Positions 10,336 to 22,877 are shown, counted from the stretch's first letter. The stretch: DNA of 64,000 nucleotides from Gentiana macrophylla (GCA_026214975.1 CM047805.1:193449620-193513619); one strand, 5' to 3'. Notes: a model not told the origin generated them from the letters alone. Made by a program: numbers and translations.

Positions 10336-12019
10336 TGTTGGACTTATTTTTAAGTTTTAGTGCTGAGTGCCAGACTAACTGTTATAGAGCAAAGGCAAAA
10401 AGATGTCTAGATCAAATGTATAGGTTTATTAGAGTTTGATCTTTGTATAGGTTTGATCAAACAAGCCTTTGTAAAGGTCGGTGACTTATATCATTGAGAC
10501 TAGTCTAGTCGATAGGGTAGTTAGGTCAGTAGACTTATCAGGAACCTGCTGAAGACTGAAGGCTGAGGGGTCAAACTCAGTTAATGAAGGCTAAGGGATC
10601 AAACTTTGTAATTAAAGTCAAGGATATGGAATCAGAATTTAGGGAAGTCTGTGATGACCTAAACTGATTACATATACCTTGTGTACAAGGTCTAAGTTCC
10701 TTAAGTTGGATGGTGATTGGAACTTAGTTATATGCAAAAAAGGTGTAATCTAACTTCATAAATAAAAGTTAGATAAAAGATAGTTAGAAGAATATGGTTC
10801 AGCTGACTGATATGTATCTCAGCAGACTCATAAACCTGCTGATACATATACCTCGATTTATTCAAGATTACATTGGAAGAAAACATTGATAAGGACAGCT
10901 AACAACCTCTGATTTTATCAAACAAATCAATGGTTGAGATTAAAAGGACGTTGGGATGATTCAGGACTTTATCCAATGGTTACAAGTCAAAGGGTGGACA
11001 GACTGTACAATGTCAAAAAGCATTCTGACTGTGTCAGTACTATGAATAGTTACAGAAAGCAAGTCAAATGGGACAAAATCTGGAACGGCTATATATATTT
11101 GAATTTCAAATACAAGTCACAAGGACTTCTACCTATAAATAGAGGACTCCTAATTCAGATACAAGTGATGAAAAGTGATGAATGATAAGAGAAAAATCAT
11201 GAGCTTCGATTTCTTATCAAGAAATACACCCTGCTGAACTTACTGAGCTTAAGGCTACTGATCCAGAGAAAATCTTCAAGTGTAATCTGCATTCAAGCTA
11301 CATCAAGTTTACACACTTGAAGACTGCAAGCTGCTGATCATATTCATCCTTATCAAGCTACTGCAACTGAATCATTTATTTGATTCTATCTTTCTTTTAC
11401 AAGAATCTACTGAAGACAGTGAAGCATCAGTTGGGTGTGAAAGACTGTTGTTTGTGGTGGAGCTGGTGAAGAGGCAATTCTACCCTTCAAGGACCAGTGG
11501 AAGACTTTGGAGCAGCAATCCTACCTGTTCCAAGTGTTCAGTTTGTGAAGCCATAGTTATTGGTGAAGGACAAGCAACATAGGAATCTTTGTAACAGCTA
11601 CATCAAAGATCTCTAGTGAATTACCTCCAACATCACAGGAGAAGAGTGGACTGACAGGATTACACCACCTGGAACCACTATAAAATCTACCTACTTACTT
11701 TCTGCACTTATATTCTGCATTTAGTTTATCAAGCACATCACCTTACTGAATCTAGCAAACTGAACTCACACACATACACTACTGGGTATCCAATACTTGG
11801 TATCATATTTATCAACAAATAATAAGGCTTAATTTTGATATAATTCCGCTGCACAAATTCAGTAGACTCAACAATCAAGAGACTATCGAGTGTCGCAGAC
11901 TATCAAGTATCGCAGTCAGTCTTTGAAGTTGTTGAGTTTGTTAACTCCAAAAGTTTTAAGTGTTAAGTTTATTCACCCCCCCCCCTAAACTTAACCAAAG
12001 CCTTTTCAAGGGACCAACA
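10336..12019 (+). repeat. 3' LTR of element E
   Basis: 1684 bp running from TGTTGGAC to GGACCAACA, with the inverted ends TGTTGG/CCAACA, followed by the CTATT duplication. TATAAATA at 11134-11141 is a plausible core promoter. A run of about ten C lies near 11975. Its first part matches 2352-2713. Confidence 0.9.
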
Positions 12020-14320
12020 CTATTTTTATTTATCGTTTAATGCAAGGCTACCTAGTTCTTCCAAAGAACTTTAGCTTTCGAGAAAATTGCTAAGGATGCA
12101 TTGGTCAGTGATCCGAAATCACCTTCCTTATCCTCTAATTTCCAATTTATTAATATTTCGGTTTAGCCTTAAAACTACTTAGTTTAGATGACTAACACGT
12201 ATAAACATTCTTTCCCATTCTCGACTTTCCTTAGATGGAAACAGTCTTGAACTAGAAGTTCGTTTGAGTAGACACTACTCTTGAACTGTGGGATGTTCAG
12301 TGTTACTTGCTTGGACTATCGATTTTTCTAATCGTCAAATCATAAGAGCAAAGCTCCCACTAGTTTATGAAGAAGAGTAAAAACTCAGTTAAAGCTCTTT
12401 GCAACACTTTGTATTTATGATTTTTCAAAGATTAGAACATCACCTAGAACTAAGTTCCCACTAGTTTATCAATTCCAAATACTGTCTAACTAGCAATGCT
12501 GTGTTCATGATGTTTCAAAGATTATAAAATCACCAGAACTAAGCAATCACTAGTTTATCAGTTCCAAATATTGTCTAACTATTAATGCTTTATTCTTGTT
12601 TTTCCAATGAATGGAAGAATTCTTGTGCAGTCCATTACACATTTCTAATGATTCAAAAAAACAACAAATCATAAGACTAAGGCTCCCACTAGTTTATCGG
12701 TTCCAAATACCGTCTAACTAGCAATGCCTTATGTATATGATTTTCCAATTTTTCAATTTAGAAATTTGTTGTGTAATTACACCTTTTAAAATTCACTAAA
12801 TGAATTTTTTTTTGATAGTCCTATATCATCTTTTGTAAACTAAGTATGGTCATCTCTCGTTCAACACGAGTGACATCCGTGACATACCTATACTGTGTCA
12901 CTTAAATTTTTAAAGGCTCAAGGAAAAATCTCTTCCAAAAAATTAACTGCATTCTTTTGATCATTACAACGTACTTGTTACTTTCCACATTTAATGAAGT
13001 CCTATTACTAACAGTTTAGTAGCCTAGAGATTCAGTTGTAAAATAAATATGACAGAAAGTTAAATTCAATATTAAAATTTCACTACTAGATTTTTATTTT
13101 AGGAATAATAAACTATAAAAAAAAGTTTATTCTATCATTCCAAGGATTTAACCCCGCATAGTACTGTCCGAGAGGGTCGATATCAGCACTATGACGGTTA
13201 AACTGAGACAATCTCTCTCAATGATTAAGCTTCGAGAATCGAACATCTCACGGGAATCAGACATCCCGGACCTTAATCATTAATTGCCTTCCTTTTTCTA
13301 GCCTAGATATTTCGAAAATATCCATAAAGAGTGTGACCTACTATATCAGATCTCAGAGTACGCCCCGAGTATGCCTACGAGGGGCAGGTCAGTGACCCGA
13401 CGAGTACCCGAAATCCTATCCTTTCGGAGACCAAGCCTTGAATTTTGATAACGGTGAACTATAGTAGATAAGGGGCCGAAATCAAAGTGGCACGAGGTGT
13501 CACCATTCTCTCACGTGCTTGCATCTATAGTAGAGGCCGTGGGATTGGCTGTCGCCTTCCCCGCTCCCACTCAATAATTTGAAAAAGTGGTGGGTTTACT
13601 AATTACGGTTTCGGTCTTGACAATAAGAAACAATAAATCAAAGTACTCCGAACATGGTCGGTTATGTAGGCAAGCCTACGCCGTCTTATTCATTGGAACA
13701 TATGTGACAGTTCAGGCTAATCCGGCAAGAGAATCCCCGTTTAGCCCGAAGGCTTATCGGCTATGCTAAGTCTTGTCGAACCACTGTAACGTACATCACA
13801 CGTGGTGGGGAGTCAATTGAGCCGAATCTCGGTTGAACTCGCCCAACCATGGTTAGACCATTTCCGAACCCGTGTACTATGATTTTCCAATTTCTAAATT
13901 ATCAACCAATGCACAATCACGTTTCTGTTTAAGGTGGGTTCACCGAAAACTCAACGATTTATCTAAGTGGGATTCACCGAGAATCCATCACTAAAATCGT
14001 AACGATTGACAAAACCCGGTTCCTCAGTTTTAATAATTAGTTACTTAATTAATTAACTACCACATATTAATTAAAAAAGCTTTTAACTAATTATACGAGT
14101 TATACATGCCTAATTTATTCCAAATAAACTAGCTACATGTATGCATTGGAGTGGAATCATGATATGATGCATGTCATGGCAATTTTCCGGTTTCTATCAC
14201 ATAATTTCGATCATACACGAAAAAATAACGGAAAAAATAAACACCGAGAAGGATCGTTGGTACCCCCGTATCTAACCTACTTAAAAAAACACAAACCCTA
14301 ACTAGGGTTACTATTTTCTA
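12020..14320 (-). mobile_element. Decayed copia-type element, copy F, right piece (5' internal part)
   Basis: Read on the minus strand this matches the plus-strand internal region of element H at about 37700-39900, including a conserved block at 13140-13560 (H 38820-39240). It continues copy F after the insertion of E. The few hundred bases nearest the primer site and the 5' LTR are absent. Around 14320 the sequence switches to the plus-strand copy G. No open frame of interest is present. Confidence 0.7.
12340..12760 (-). repeat. Diverged tandem repeat inside copy F
   Basis: Four loose copies of a unit of about 100 bp. Each contains CTCCCACTAGTTTAT (or a variant), then TTCCAAATACTGTCTAACTAG, and then a stretch ending in TTTCCAAT or TTTCAAAGATT. 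The same unit, in the opposite orientation, occurs at 38440-38745 in element H. Confidence 0.7.
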
Positions 14321-17300
14321 ATATAGACATTTAGCATTTAGTGCTTGAAGGTAGGACTGGAAATTTTGAATGCACATTTAGAGCATGAAATATCTTAATG
14401 CATTGAGTAAAGGTTGAAATAAAACTCTTAAAATCAGAGAATGACGGTGATACTGTCAAACTCGGTTTGATAGAGTCTATAAATAACAACCTTAGATCTT
14501 GTAGTATTTGTACTCAAGATGTTACTAACTGATTTGTTCAGTCCACATCCTACACCGGGAGTTGGTGTTAACACTAATAAAAACTACTAAACTAGATCAG
14601 TATATCAATCCACCCTGAACGCAGTGGGAGTATGGTTTGTCCATTACCCATTGTAGGACCTTACGGTCTATAGGGTAGATTGATGACCTATAGTCCTTTG
14701 TGGGCTGTGTAGGATCATGATCTAGAGGATGATTTAAAATCCATAACCCTGTGAATGAAGTTTGATACTCCAGTTCTGTTGAAACTCTTATAGAACCACC
14801 TGAGTATCTCAGGCCCAGTGGGAGTAATTGGAACTACACAGAGAAGATTCGAATGAATAGGAAAGTTTAACTTTCAATGCAAAGCTGAGTAATTTAGGGG
14901 TGATTCCCTAAAAGGTAGAGAGTTAACCAGACCGTGATCTCTCTTACCACTCAGTTTTGCTTGATTTCGTCAGAAATCGGGAAATAGGGGTGATTCCCTA
15001 AAGACTTCCTTGCCGAACAACGGAATCTGAATTAATTCAGAACATAAGGGTTTTAGCTAAGAACAAATAACGGATTCGTTACAAAGCAGAAAATAGGGGT
15101 GATTCCCTAAGACCTTTTGCGAGACTAACGGTATCTTAATTTATTCAGAAAGAACCTTTGGCAGGATGCCTGCCATAGCTTATATCCTTTGGGGATTAAA
15201 GCAAACATCTAGGTCATTTCAAAGTCATATATTTTAATCAGTGGACTTGACCAGAATGTTGATAAGTCTTTCGTAGACTGGGCATCAATATTAGTAAAGT
15301 AGTATGTAGATTAGTGTTTGTGAATGGTAACACTGAAACAGTTGGAAACAACATGGGTGTGTTATCTGAAGTCAGAGTCTGACATGCCATTGGGATTCAT
15401 TCTAAAGGATTTGATTCGCTCAAATCCGTGTGAATCGATCATTGGAAATCCCACCCATTCACCTGGTTAAGATATTCTTGCATTTATGCAGCATTCAACG
15501 ATGTAGTCTACCCTACCTCTCAGGAATGATTATCTAAACCTGCAAATGAATACTAAATGGGATGTTTAGTGAATCCTCAAGTCTCTTCGGGAGAATGAGG
15601 AATAATATGCTAGTATATTCAAGAATATAAGTGATAACACTGATTCTGGCTTTAGGTCAGATTAAGGATGATCGTTAAGTCAATTTTGTCCTCAGTGTTG
15701 ACTCAAAGGCATATTGAAAGTGTACCACCGGATTAGATGGAAAGGCGACGTTTCGATCCCAAAAATTGACTCACGCCGACAACCTACCTCATCAGTGTAC
15801 CGAGTCACATGGTATTCGGATTCTAAGTACGCGCCGGGTCACTGACCTACCCTGCGGCGGCACACTCCGGTCGTGCTAGGAAGGATGAATTACTAAGATG
15901 CGCTTGGAGGGTACAGATTTGAGGGATATGTCTCACTTGTTTTGAGCAAGTGGGAGAATGTTGTAGATATAGATATAAAGGGTGTGCTCTAAAACAATTA
16001 ATCCACTTGCCTTTCGTGCAAGTGGGAGATTGTTAGGTGTAGTGCCCGAAAGACAATTATCAAATTGTTTTAGGACAGAATTAATAATTCATCTTATTAT
16101 ATGCATGTATGCTTATAATTAAGACACTACTGAAAACCCTAAGTACCTCATTATGTAATCACATGACTCAGTGTATGGCTATACACAAGAGGATTGAGTT
16201 AGTGAGATGTACTTAAAATTAACTTAGTCCGTAGCGTTTATTAATCTAAGTACGGGTCTCATGATTAATTTGCTATTAATGCGCCCAGACCACTTTACGG
16301 TGTGACAGTCTTATCCGGACTGTCGGTAATAGGGTACCTAGTGGGGCATTTCTATATGATGATGATCATATAGGGCAGGACCGATTTGATTTGAGTTCTC
16401 GATATAATTCCGTAATCGATAAGTCTTATCGAATCACAAGATGATCATATATGGATTAATCTCAATCCTGAGGTGATCACATACAACTGCTTAGACTAGG
16501 GTAGGGTTTGATGTGTTAGTAAGGATCACTTCGTAGTATGTGGTCCAACACTTCTCGTTGGCTCTATTCTGGGGTGAGTGAGTAGTCTGTGCTATCACAA
16601 ATATGGAATCCATTCCTTCCCTCAGGAAGTAGACAGACAGTTCCCTTATTTGTTAACCCTAGAAACTGATCGATGGGCCCAGTTCATACTATATTAGTGG
16701 TGAACTAATTGATCACTAGGGGGTTAATGGTAAATAAGGATAATATGTTTCGAGAAGGGTTTACGGAGATATCCCGAATCGAAGTGAACAGTCCATGGAG
16801 GATTTATCCGTATGTAATGATTATATCAGTGGACGCTTATCAACTCATAGTTGAGTATAAGTTATCTATATTCGGCAGAGTTCAGTTTCGGGTTTATGGT
16901 GGTGTAATCCCGGAATTAATAGATTGGATATTATTGTTTGGTCTAACGGATAATATTATTTAATTTATTGTAGCTACTGAATATAGGTCTATGGTCCCCG
17001 ACATGGCTCCTAACATAGCATGTGTTTTCTCGTCGTTTCACCTCAATTATAATTAAATAGTTGGATTGGATTATTTAATTGATATGTGGATTAATTGTTT
17101 AGTTGGACTAGATAATTAAATACATGGAAAAGAAATTTTTTTCGTGGACTCGGCCCAATATGTGTGTAAAATGCGTGGCCCTTATTTCTAGGGTATTTGG
17201 GGCACATTTTTGTGTTACATAATTATCAAGGAATTAGTTTTCTTGGATAATTATTTAACATGTGATTTAACTTTTATTTGTTAATTGATAATTCATGGAA

Positions 17301-17831
17301 TATTAGATAATAGTATGATTTATCCTAATTTGTTCGGGATAATTATTTTATTTATCTTTTATTTGGAAAAGGGATTAATGTAATAATTATCTCTTAATTA
17401 TTAAATAATTGGAGGACAATGATTACTCTCCTATATAAAGAGAGTTCTCCGAAGCCTTTTTGACACAATGAAAAACACGCCATTTTGTGTAAGTACTTGG
17501 CTTAGAATTTTCGGCCATTGTACTTTGGGTTCGAGTTTAGAAAACTTCGGGTTTTCTAGGTAGCATATCGAGGAGGTCCGGCGGCTTGAAACACCATCCA
17601 CTTGGTGGTGCTTGGAGACACACATTGGAAGACTGTGGCTTCTCATCTAGCTTGGATCTAGGATTGAAGATTGTTCTTGGAGTTTATTCACCATAAACTG
17701 GTAAGCAATCTAACCCCCTCGTAGGTTAGATCTATTTATTTTATGTATTTTGGTTGACTGGATCTAGATCTATACTATTCCGCTGCGTAATCGGGTGGAT
17801 CTTGATCCATCCGACGATATTACATCCAACA
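14320..17831 (+). mobile_element. Decayed copia-type element, copy G (3' half with LTR)
   Basis: This is a plus-strand copy of the family seen in F and H. It starts abruptly in the middle of the internal region at about 14320 and runs to a complete 3' LTR. A degenerate end of RNase H lies at 15690-15830 (around GGCATATTGAAAGT). The phrase GGGGTGATTCCCTAA recurs at about 14897, 14986 and 15095. Two polypurine-like AAGTGGGAGA blocks precede the LTR. The 5' half and 5' LTR are missing. Confidence 0.75.
16031..17831 (+). repeat. 3' LTR of copy G
   Basis: 1801 bp from TGTTAGGTGTAGTGCCCG to ACATCCAACA, immediately after the polypurine tract GCAAGTGGGAGAT. It aligns along most of its length with the H LTR (35562-37339). 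TATATAAAG at 17432-17440 is the likely core promoter. The short open frame at 16709-16963 lies within it and is not considered a gene. Confidence 0.85.
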
Positions 17832-18608
17832 CATTTCCCTGTCTTTGCAGCCATGTATGAAAAACGTAGATTCAAATTGGTGTTTGTTGCCCCTTTAGTA
17901 TTGCTAAGCCAGATTTGTCATGAGTTAGCCATTTCATTTTTGCTATTGGCAGTTGAGCATGAGTAAGAACAATTCAATGTACAGCTGAGATCTTCCCTTT
18001 TAAAGTAATAACAGTTTCATCTGAATAAAATAAATTAAAAATAAATAAATTACTACATTGAAGTAATGTGGCCTTCGAAAATGATTTTGTGAGGACCCAA
18101 GATACGTGATCCCGGTTGAAAGAAGCTTTGAGGCCAATGATGAGGACTTCAACTCTGTCAAGGCCAGTGGGTCTAAATGGCTGCTCGGATTTCCAGCAAG
18201 GCATTCTCCAATGCTCTATTCTTCTCTTGTATGTTTCATACTTTCATCAATGGTACTTGTGTTTTCCTAAAAAATGGAGGATATTATTATTGCTGAAGGT
18301 GTTTGTATGATTTGGATGGGTGTATTTGGTTTAACACATCGTACAGTACTGAATAACAGTCCTAGTTCCTCTAACTCTTCCAGATGCAATTCTTTGTTTT
18401 TAGCAGGAACAAAAAACACGAACATCAGCCGATTTTTCGTAAACTGCTTGCACCCTATTGTATGAAATTTTCATTCTCCTTGCAATTTCGAATAGAGTTC
18501 TTCCTTGTGTTCAACTACATGGCACATAATTATTTTCTTTTTTAGGTCCCAATCCAGCCTGCTTGGTGGAATGCTTATTTTTTGTTTCTGCAACAAGGCA
18601 TTTCCTCC
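17832..18608. other. Unassigned DNA left of the Tat element
   Basis: These 777 bp match no other part of the window. Short open frames exist on both strands (for example minus 17974-18204), but none has a domain I recognise and none exceeds 80 codons. Together with 28817-29399 this formed one stretch before the Tat element inserted. Confidence 0.5.
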
Positions 18609-19195
18609 TGACGATACAGGGTTTCACTCCCTCCACGTGTCGTCTATCGGTTGGTCATCACACTATGGATGAACTACAACATACTCATGTCGAGACCCAG
18701 GACCGAGGCTAGGGCCATCTAATCGGCTCCAGGTTACGACTATCGACTACCGAGCAGTGTGGGATGACAAGTCCATAAGGATAGAGTCCACACCAGCTAG
18801 CAGTGTAGGACAATGAGTCTAGGGTCGATCACCGCAAGTCGGCGATGATCGACACCGAGGACGAGTGTCGCGCCCGGTATCGAGCCCACCCACGACGATA
18901 GCTTGGGCAAGGGTCAAGGCCCATTTAAGGGTAAAGATGACAATAACACAAGCCGACTTAACCTTAGGGTTTAGGCAAGTATTGTCATTATAAATACCCC
19001 AATCCGGGGAACTACGTAAGGCTTGATTCACGGAACCTAACAGATACGTAGGCAATCCAAGATCTGATCTTGGACTCACCATAAACCTAAAAATCCACCA
19101 CTTCATTCCTCTTTTTGGCATTAGGGTTCTTGTGTGTTCATCACTAGATTAAATTAGGGCTCAAATCTTTAAGGTGACATAATTTGTCATCGTCA
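18609..19195 (+). repeat. 5' LTR of Tat element A, with TATA box
   Basis: 587 bp; TATAAATA at 18989-18996 is the likely core promoter. It is nearly identical to 28228-28816 apart from a cluster of differences at about 18860-18905. Confidence 0.92.
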
Positions 19196-19196
19196 T

Positions 19197-19214
19197 TGGC
19201 GCTAGAAGGAGGGG
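19197..19214 (+). other. Primer binding site of Tat element A
   Basis: TGGCGCTAGAAGGAGGGG begins one base after the LTR. The TGG start pairs with a tRNA CCA end. I cannot name the tRNA with certainty. Confidence 0.7.
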
Positions 19215-19242
19215 CTTTATTGATTGAATACGCAAAAACACG

Positions 19243-20942
19243 ATGCCTCCCAAGAAAAGCGCATCAAAGCGATCGATCAAGGCTCCCAGGTTGAGCGAGG
19301 CGATCGATCCCGATATGCAAGGAGGCGAAGATCCCGCCTTGGATCTTATTCAAGACGATCCTCAAGAAAAAGCAGGGGAAAAGATCCGGCCTTGAATCTG
19401 CTCAGAGACCCACCAACCAGAAAAGCAAGCCCTTGCTCCAGAATATCGGGCGCTTGCAGATCAGTTGGTAGGGGCGAATTTGGAGGTGATGTCCAGAATA
19501 ATAGCCGAGGCGGTCTGGTGAAGGTAGGCGACGCCGCCCAAAAGAAGCTATGGCGGAAGGCGGCGAAGAGCGTAGTGGACAAGCCTAAGCAGACTCTTGG
19601 GGACGAAATAAGCGCATCATCTAGCTCAGTGGAAAGGAAGAGACGCGAGATCCACCAAAAACACCAGAGAGAGAGCGATGAGCGGCGCGAGGAGGAGTTG
19701 AATGCAATTTTGGGAAAGAGTCGGTGTCATTTGTGGCTCGAGTCTCCTTCACGAAGGAGATCGAGAGCTTTCCTAAACCCAAGGGGTTTAAGATACCAAA
19801 GATAGAACCTTATGATGGCACCACCGACCCGGAGGACCATCTCCACAGGTATCTGTCTCAAATGAGGTTGGATGGGGCACCCGATGCAATGCGCTGTCGG
19901 GCATTCGAGACGCTACTCGTAGGTCGAGCAAGAGAATGGTTCACGAAGCTACGACCAGGGTCGATCTCCAGTTTTGCCATGCTCGCTCGAAAGTTCCGAG
20001 ATGCGTTTATAGTCAACAAGAAGTTTCATCTGAGTGCCACGCACCTCATGAACGTGAGGCAGCAAAGAGATGAGACGGTGATGGAATATTTGAAGAGGTT
20101 TAATCTCGAGGCCATGCAGGTCAAGGACGCGGATGACCGACTTCTGATCACGTCATTTGTAGGGGGGCTGCGCAATACTAAGTTATACATGAAGTTGAGC
20201 AGAGACGTCCCCAATACCATGGACGAATGTGTCAATGTAGTGCATAGATTCTGTCAAGGGGAGGAGGCAGTGCGGCGGCACACCCAATCCGACTGGATGG
20301 AATCCAAGAAAGACACCGAGGTCGAGCAGGAATCGGTCAAGAGGCGAGGATGTCGAGAGTAAGTCATCGATTTGGGACCGTATCGACACGCCCACCTCAG
20401 ACCGTGGGGGCAAGAAGGGACCCTCACATGATAAGGACTTTATCCCACTCAATCGACCTCGATCTGAGGTGTTGTCGATTATGCTTTCAAAAAACTTGGC
20501 GAGGAAACCGCCACCGTTGAAAAAGCCTCGAGAAAAGAGGAATGCAAGCAAATACTGTGATTTTCACGAAGACATAGGCCATACAATGAGAGGATTGTAT
20601 CGACAAGAAGAGATATCGACGTCGTGCATTCAGGAAGGAAAGCTAGACGAAGTTGTTGATGGATCTCGGTATGATGGGCCCGGAGGCGTGGGGAATTTAA
20701 GAGGAAAAACTCCGATCAAGATAGGAACCGAGGTCGAGATGTCCAGAGGCGAAGGATCGGTCACCTCGGAGGAATCGATCCTGGTCGAGAAGGAAACAAC
20801 GAGAGAGAATTTTGGTCGAGATAGATATGAAGATAATCGACCGATTAACTATGTCAACACAATCTTTGGTCTGGTGAGAGTGATAAAGACTGGACGGTCT
20901 GCAGAGCCGACTTGTAGCTCGAGAGAGCGCAAGCGGCTCTGA
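19243..20942 (+). pseudogene. Gag of Tat element A, frameshifted
   Basis: The natural start appears to be ATG 19243 (MPPKKSASKRS), whose frame stops near 19394. Coding sense then moves between frames. The gag core is well preserved at 19724-20362: it includes KIPKIEPYDGTTDPEDHL, the REWFTKLRPGSISSF region and a KFHLSATHL segment, the usual core of plant gypsy gag. A frameshift near 20355 leads to a Lys/Arg-rich part with a zinc-knuckle-like YCDFHEDIGHT near 20555-20590, in which the expected final Cys is not clearly kept. The shifts mean no complete Gag can be made. Confidence 0.8.
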
Positions 20943-21420
20943 TTCACGGCGAAGTCGGATACGGCCCTCGAGATGATATCCCCAAGTCGAGGAGTCATAG
21001 CGAAGGGTTAGTTATTGAGGCAGTTATTAGTCGAGCCCGTGTATCGAGAGTCTGTATCGATAACGGGAGTGCAGTGAACATCATATATCACTCGGCGTTT
21101 CAAGCGATGAAGATGAAAGAGAAGGATCTAGCCCCATAAAGCGTCTCCCTGTTTGGATTCACCGGACAAGCGATCCACCCCATGGGCTCGATAAAGTTAC
21201 TCACGGCGGTTGGTGATGGCGAAAGGAAGGACACTTGAATTAAGTTATGTGGTGGTCAAGGCTCCTTCGCTTATAATGTTATCCTAGGGCGACTGCGCGC
21301 TCTTCGACTGCGTGCTATCATATCGACTTTTCATAACGGTATGAAGTTTCCCACAAGGCGGTTCCCACGAAGTAAAAGGAGAGCGTTGAAGTCGCCGGAG
21401 TTGTAACTCTGTTGTCATGA
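20943..21420 (+). pseudogene. Protease region of Tat element A, broken
   Basis: Coding sense recovered in short pieces resembles a retroviral-type aspartic protease: a segment near 21050-21110 reads IDNGSAVNIIYHSAFQAM, followed by FGFTGQAIHPMGS near 21150-21190. The active-site triad is Asp-Asn-Gly here, where related elements usually have Asp-Gly-Gly or Asp-Ser-Gly. Stops and frameshifts occur at about 21138 and 21236. Comparison with 53006-53217 shows the same domain in Tat B. Confidence 0.65.
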
Positions 21421-22310
21421 ATAGGAAGATGGCGGTTCAACAAGTTTTAATCGAGGAACCGATTCGAGGAGGAAGAAGAGGAGAAGAGTTGGGTCTCCGG
21501 TGGCGCAGATAAAGCGTCCGACTACGGGGAGGAGAGGACGATCGGTGTGTGCAAGTCGAATTTGGATCCGAGAGAAAGAAAAACAGCTACTAGTTGAGCT
21601 TTTAATCGAGTTCGAGGACATCTTTGCTCGAAAGCCACCGACATGCCGGGTACGCCCACCGACATCGCGGTTCATAAGCTAGAAATTGACCAGGCTAAAA
21701 GCCGGTCAAGCGAAGAAGAAGAGAAGTTTTGCGTCGGATCGACTTGAGGCCATCTAGTTGGAGGTCGGCAAGCTACTAGCAGCCAATATAGTAAAAGAGG
21801 TATTATACCCAGAATGGCTAGCTAACCCGGTTTTAGTCAAGAAGCCTGACGGTAGTTGGCGCATGTGTGTGGACTTTACAGATTTGAACAAAGCATGTGC
21901 AAAAGACTCGTATCCGCTGCCCAAAATCGATAGGTTAGTAGATTCAACCATTGATTTTGAAGTTTTTGGTTTTTTAGATGCATATAAAGGATACCATCAG
22001 ATTTTAATGGATCCTCGAGATGAAAAAAAGCAGCGTTTATCACAGTCGGCACCTTACGCTATGTGACCATGCCATTCGGATTAAAGAATCTTTGGGCAAC
22101 ATACCGAGAGGAAGTCAATAAGATATTTGCAAGACAAATTGGTAGATGTATGGAAGTTTATGTAGGCGACACGCTTATCAAGAGTCGATCTATGAGACAA
22201 TACCGGTCGATGCTCGAGAGGTTTCGAAGTGTTGAGAGAAAGCGAGATGAGATTAAACCGAAGAAGTGCACTTTTGGAGTTAGGTCGGGTAAGTTCTTGG
22301 GCTATATGAT
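21421..22310 (+). pseudogene. Reverse transcriptase of Tat element A, broken
   Basis: Conserved RT blocks are readable: NPVLVKKPDGSWRMCVDFTDLNKAC near 21817-21900 (broken here as NPVLVKKPDGSWRMC then VDFTDLNKAC), FGFLDAYKGYHQI near 21965-22000, and MPFGLKN near 22070. The catalytic box that should read YVDD is YVGD (near 22155-22170), so the second-to-last aspartate is lost. A frameshift near 22030 separates two halves. With the missing catalytic residue this RT would be inactive even if the frame were intact. Confidence 0.85.
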
Positions 22311-22877
22311 TTGAAGGACGGGATTCGAGCGAATCCGGATAAAATCGACACGTTGAAGAATATGCCCCGCTCTCGAAATGTAAAGGAAGTGCAGAGGCTC
22401 ACGGGTCGAATGGCAGCTCTCAACAGATTTCTATCGAGATCAGCGCAGCGTGCACTACCATTTTTCAAGATACTCCGGAAGGCCAGTCCTTTTCATTGGG
22501 ATGATGAATGTCAAACAGCCTTTGAAGAGTTGAAGACTTATTTATCAGAGTTACCTACCTTAACTTCACCTCGAGACGGGGAAAGATTGTTAGTTTATTT
22601 GGCAGTATGCGAGGAGGCAGTGAGTGCGGTCCTGGTTCGAGAAGGGGTACATGGCCAAGTGCCAATCTACTTTGTCAGCAAGGCTTTGCATGGCCCCGAG
22701 GTCCGATACTCGCCAGCCGAGAAGTTAGCATTATGTCTTGTTCATGCCTCGAGAAAGTTGAGGCCCTATTTTCAAGCTCATCCCATTGTGGTAGTCACTG
22801 ACCAACCACTAAAGCAAATATTGGGAAAGCCCGACACCTCAGGTCGATTGGCAAAATGGGTGATTGAAATGGCCTAG
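22311..22877 (+). pseudogene. RNase H of Tat element A
   Basis: An open stretch of 188 codons corresponds to the RT connection and first RNase H domain: LTGRMAALNRFLSRSA, then FHWDDECQTAFEELK, then SPAEKLALCLVHASRKLRPY. A TGA before 22311 cuts it from RT, and a TAG at 22875-22877 (probably a former Trp codon) ends it. Its equivalent in Tat B, 55601-56160, has a TAG at nearly the same place. Confidence 0.8.

Larger units (their letters stand above)
2352..12019 (+). mobile_element. LTR retrotransposon E, non-autonomous, possibly SIRE/Maximus-like
   Basis: Both ends are flanked by CTATT (2347-2351 and 12020-12024), a 5-bp target site duplication. The right LTR runs from TGTTGG to CCAACA, and the left LTR is the matching start but is cut off after about 360 bp. 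Between them lies one long, damaged reading frame with acidic and coiled-coil character and no recognisable gag, protease, RT or integrase. A polypurine tract, AAAAAGGGGGAAATT, abuts the 3' LTR, a form seen in SIRE-type copia elements. A gypsy element (5211-9529) interrupts the coding region. Assignment to SIRE/Maximus is inference from the tract and from the lineage's known extra ORF. Confidence 0.8.

Noticed and set aside
10934..11185. 83-codon plus-strand frame
   Set aside because: It lies inside the 3' LTR of element E and contains no known domain.
18360..18520. Possible mariner-type transposase relic on the minus strand
   Set aside because: The translation has stops and no diagnostic motif.
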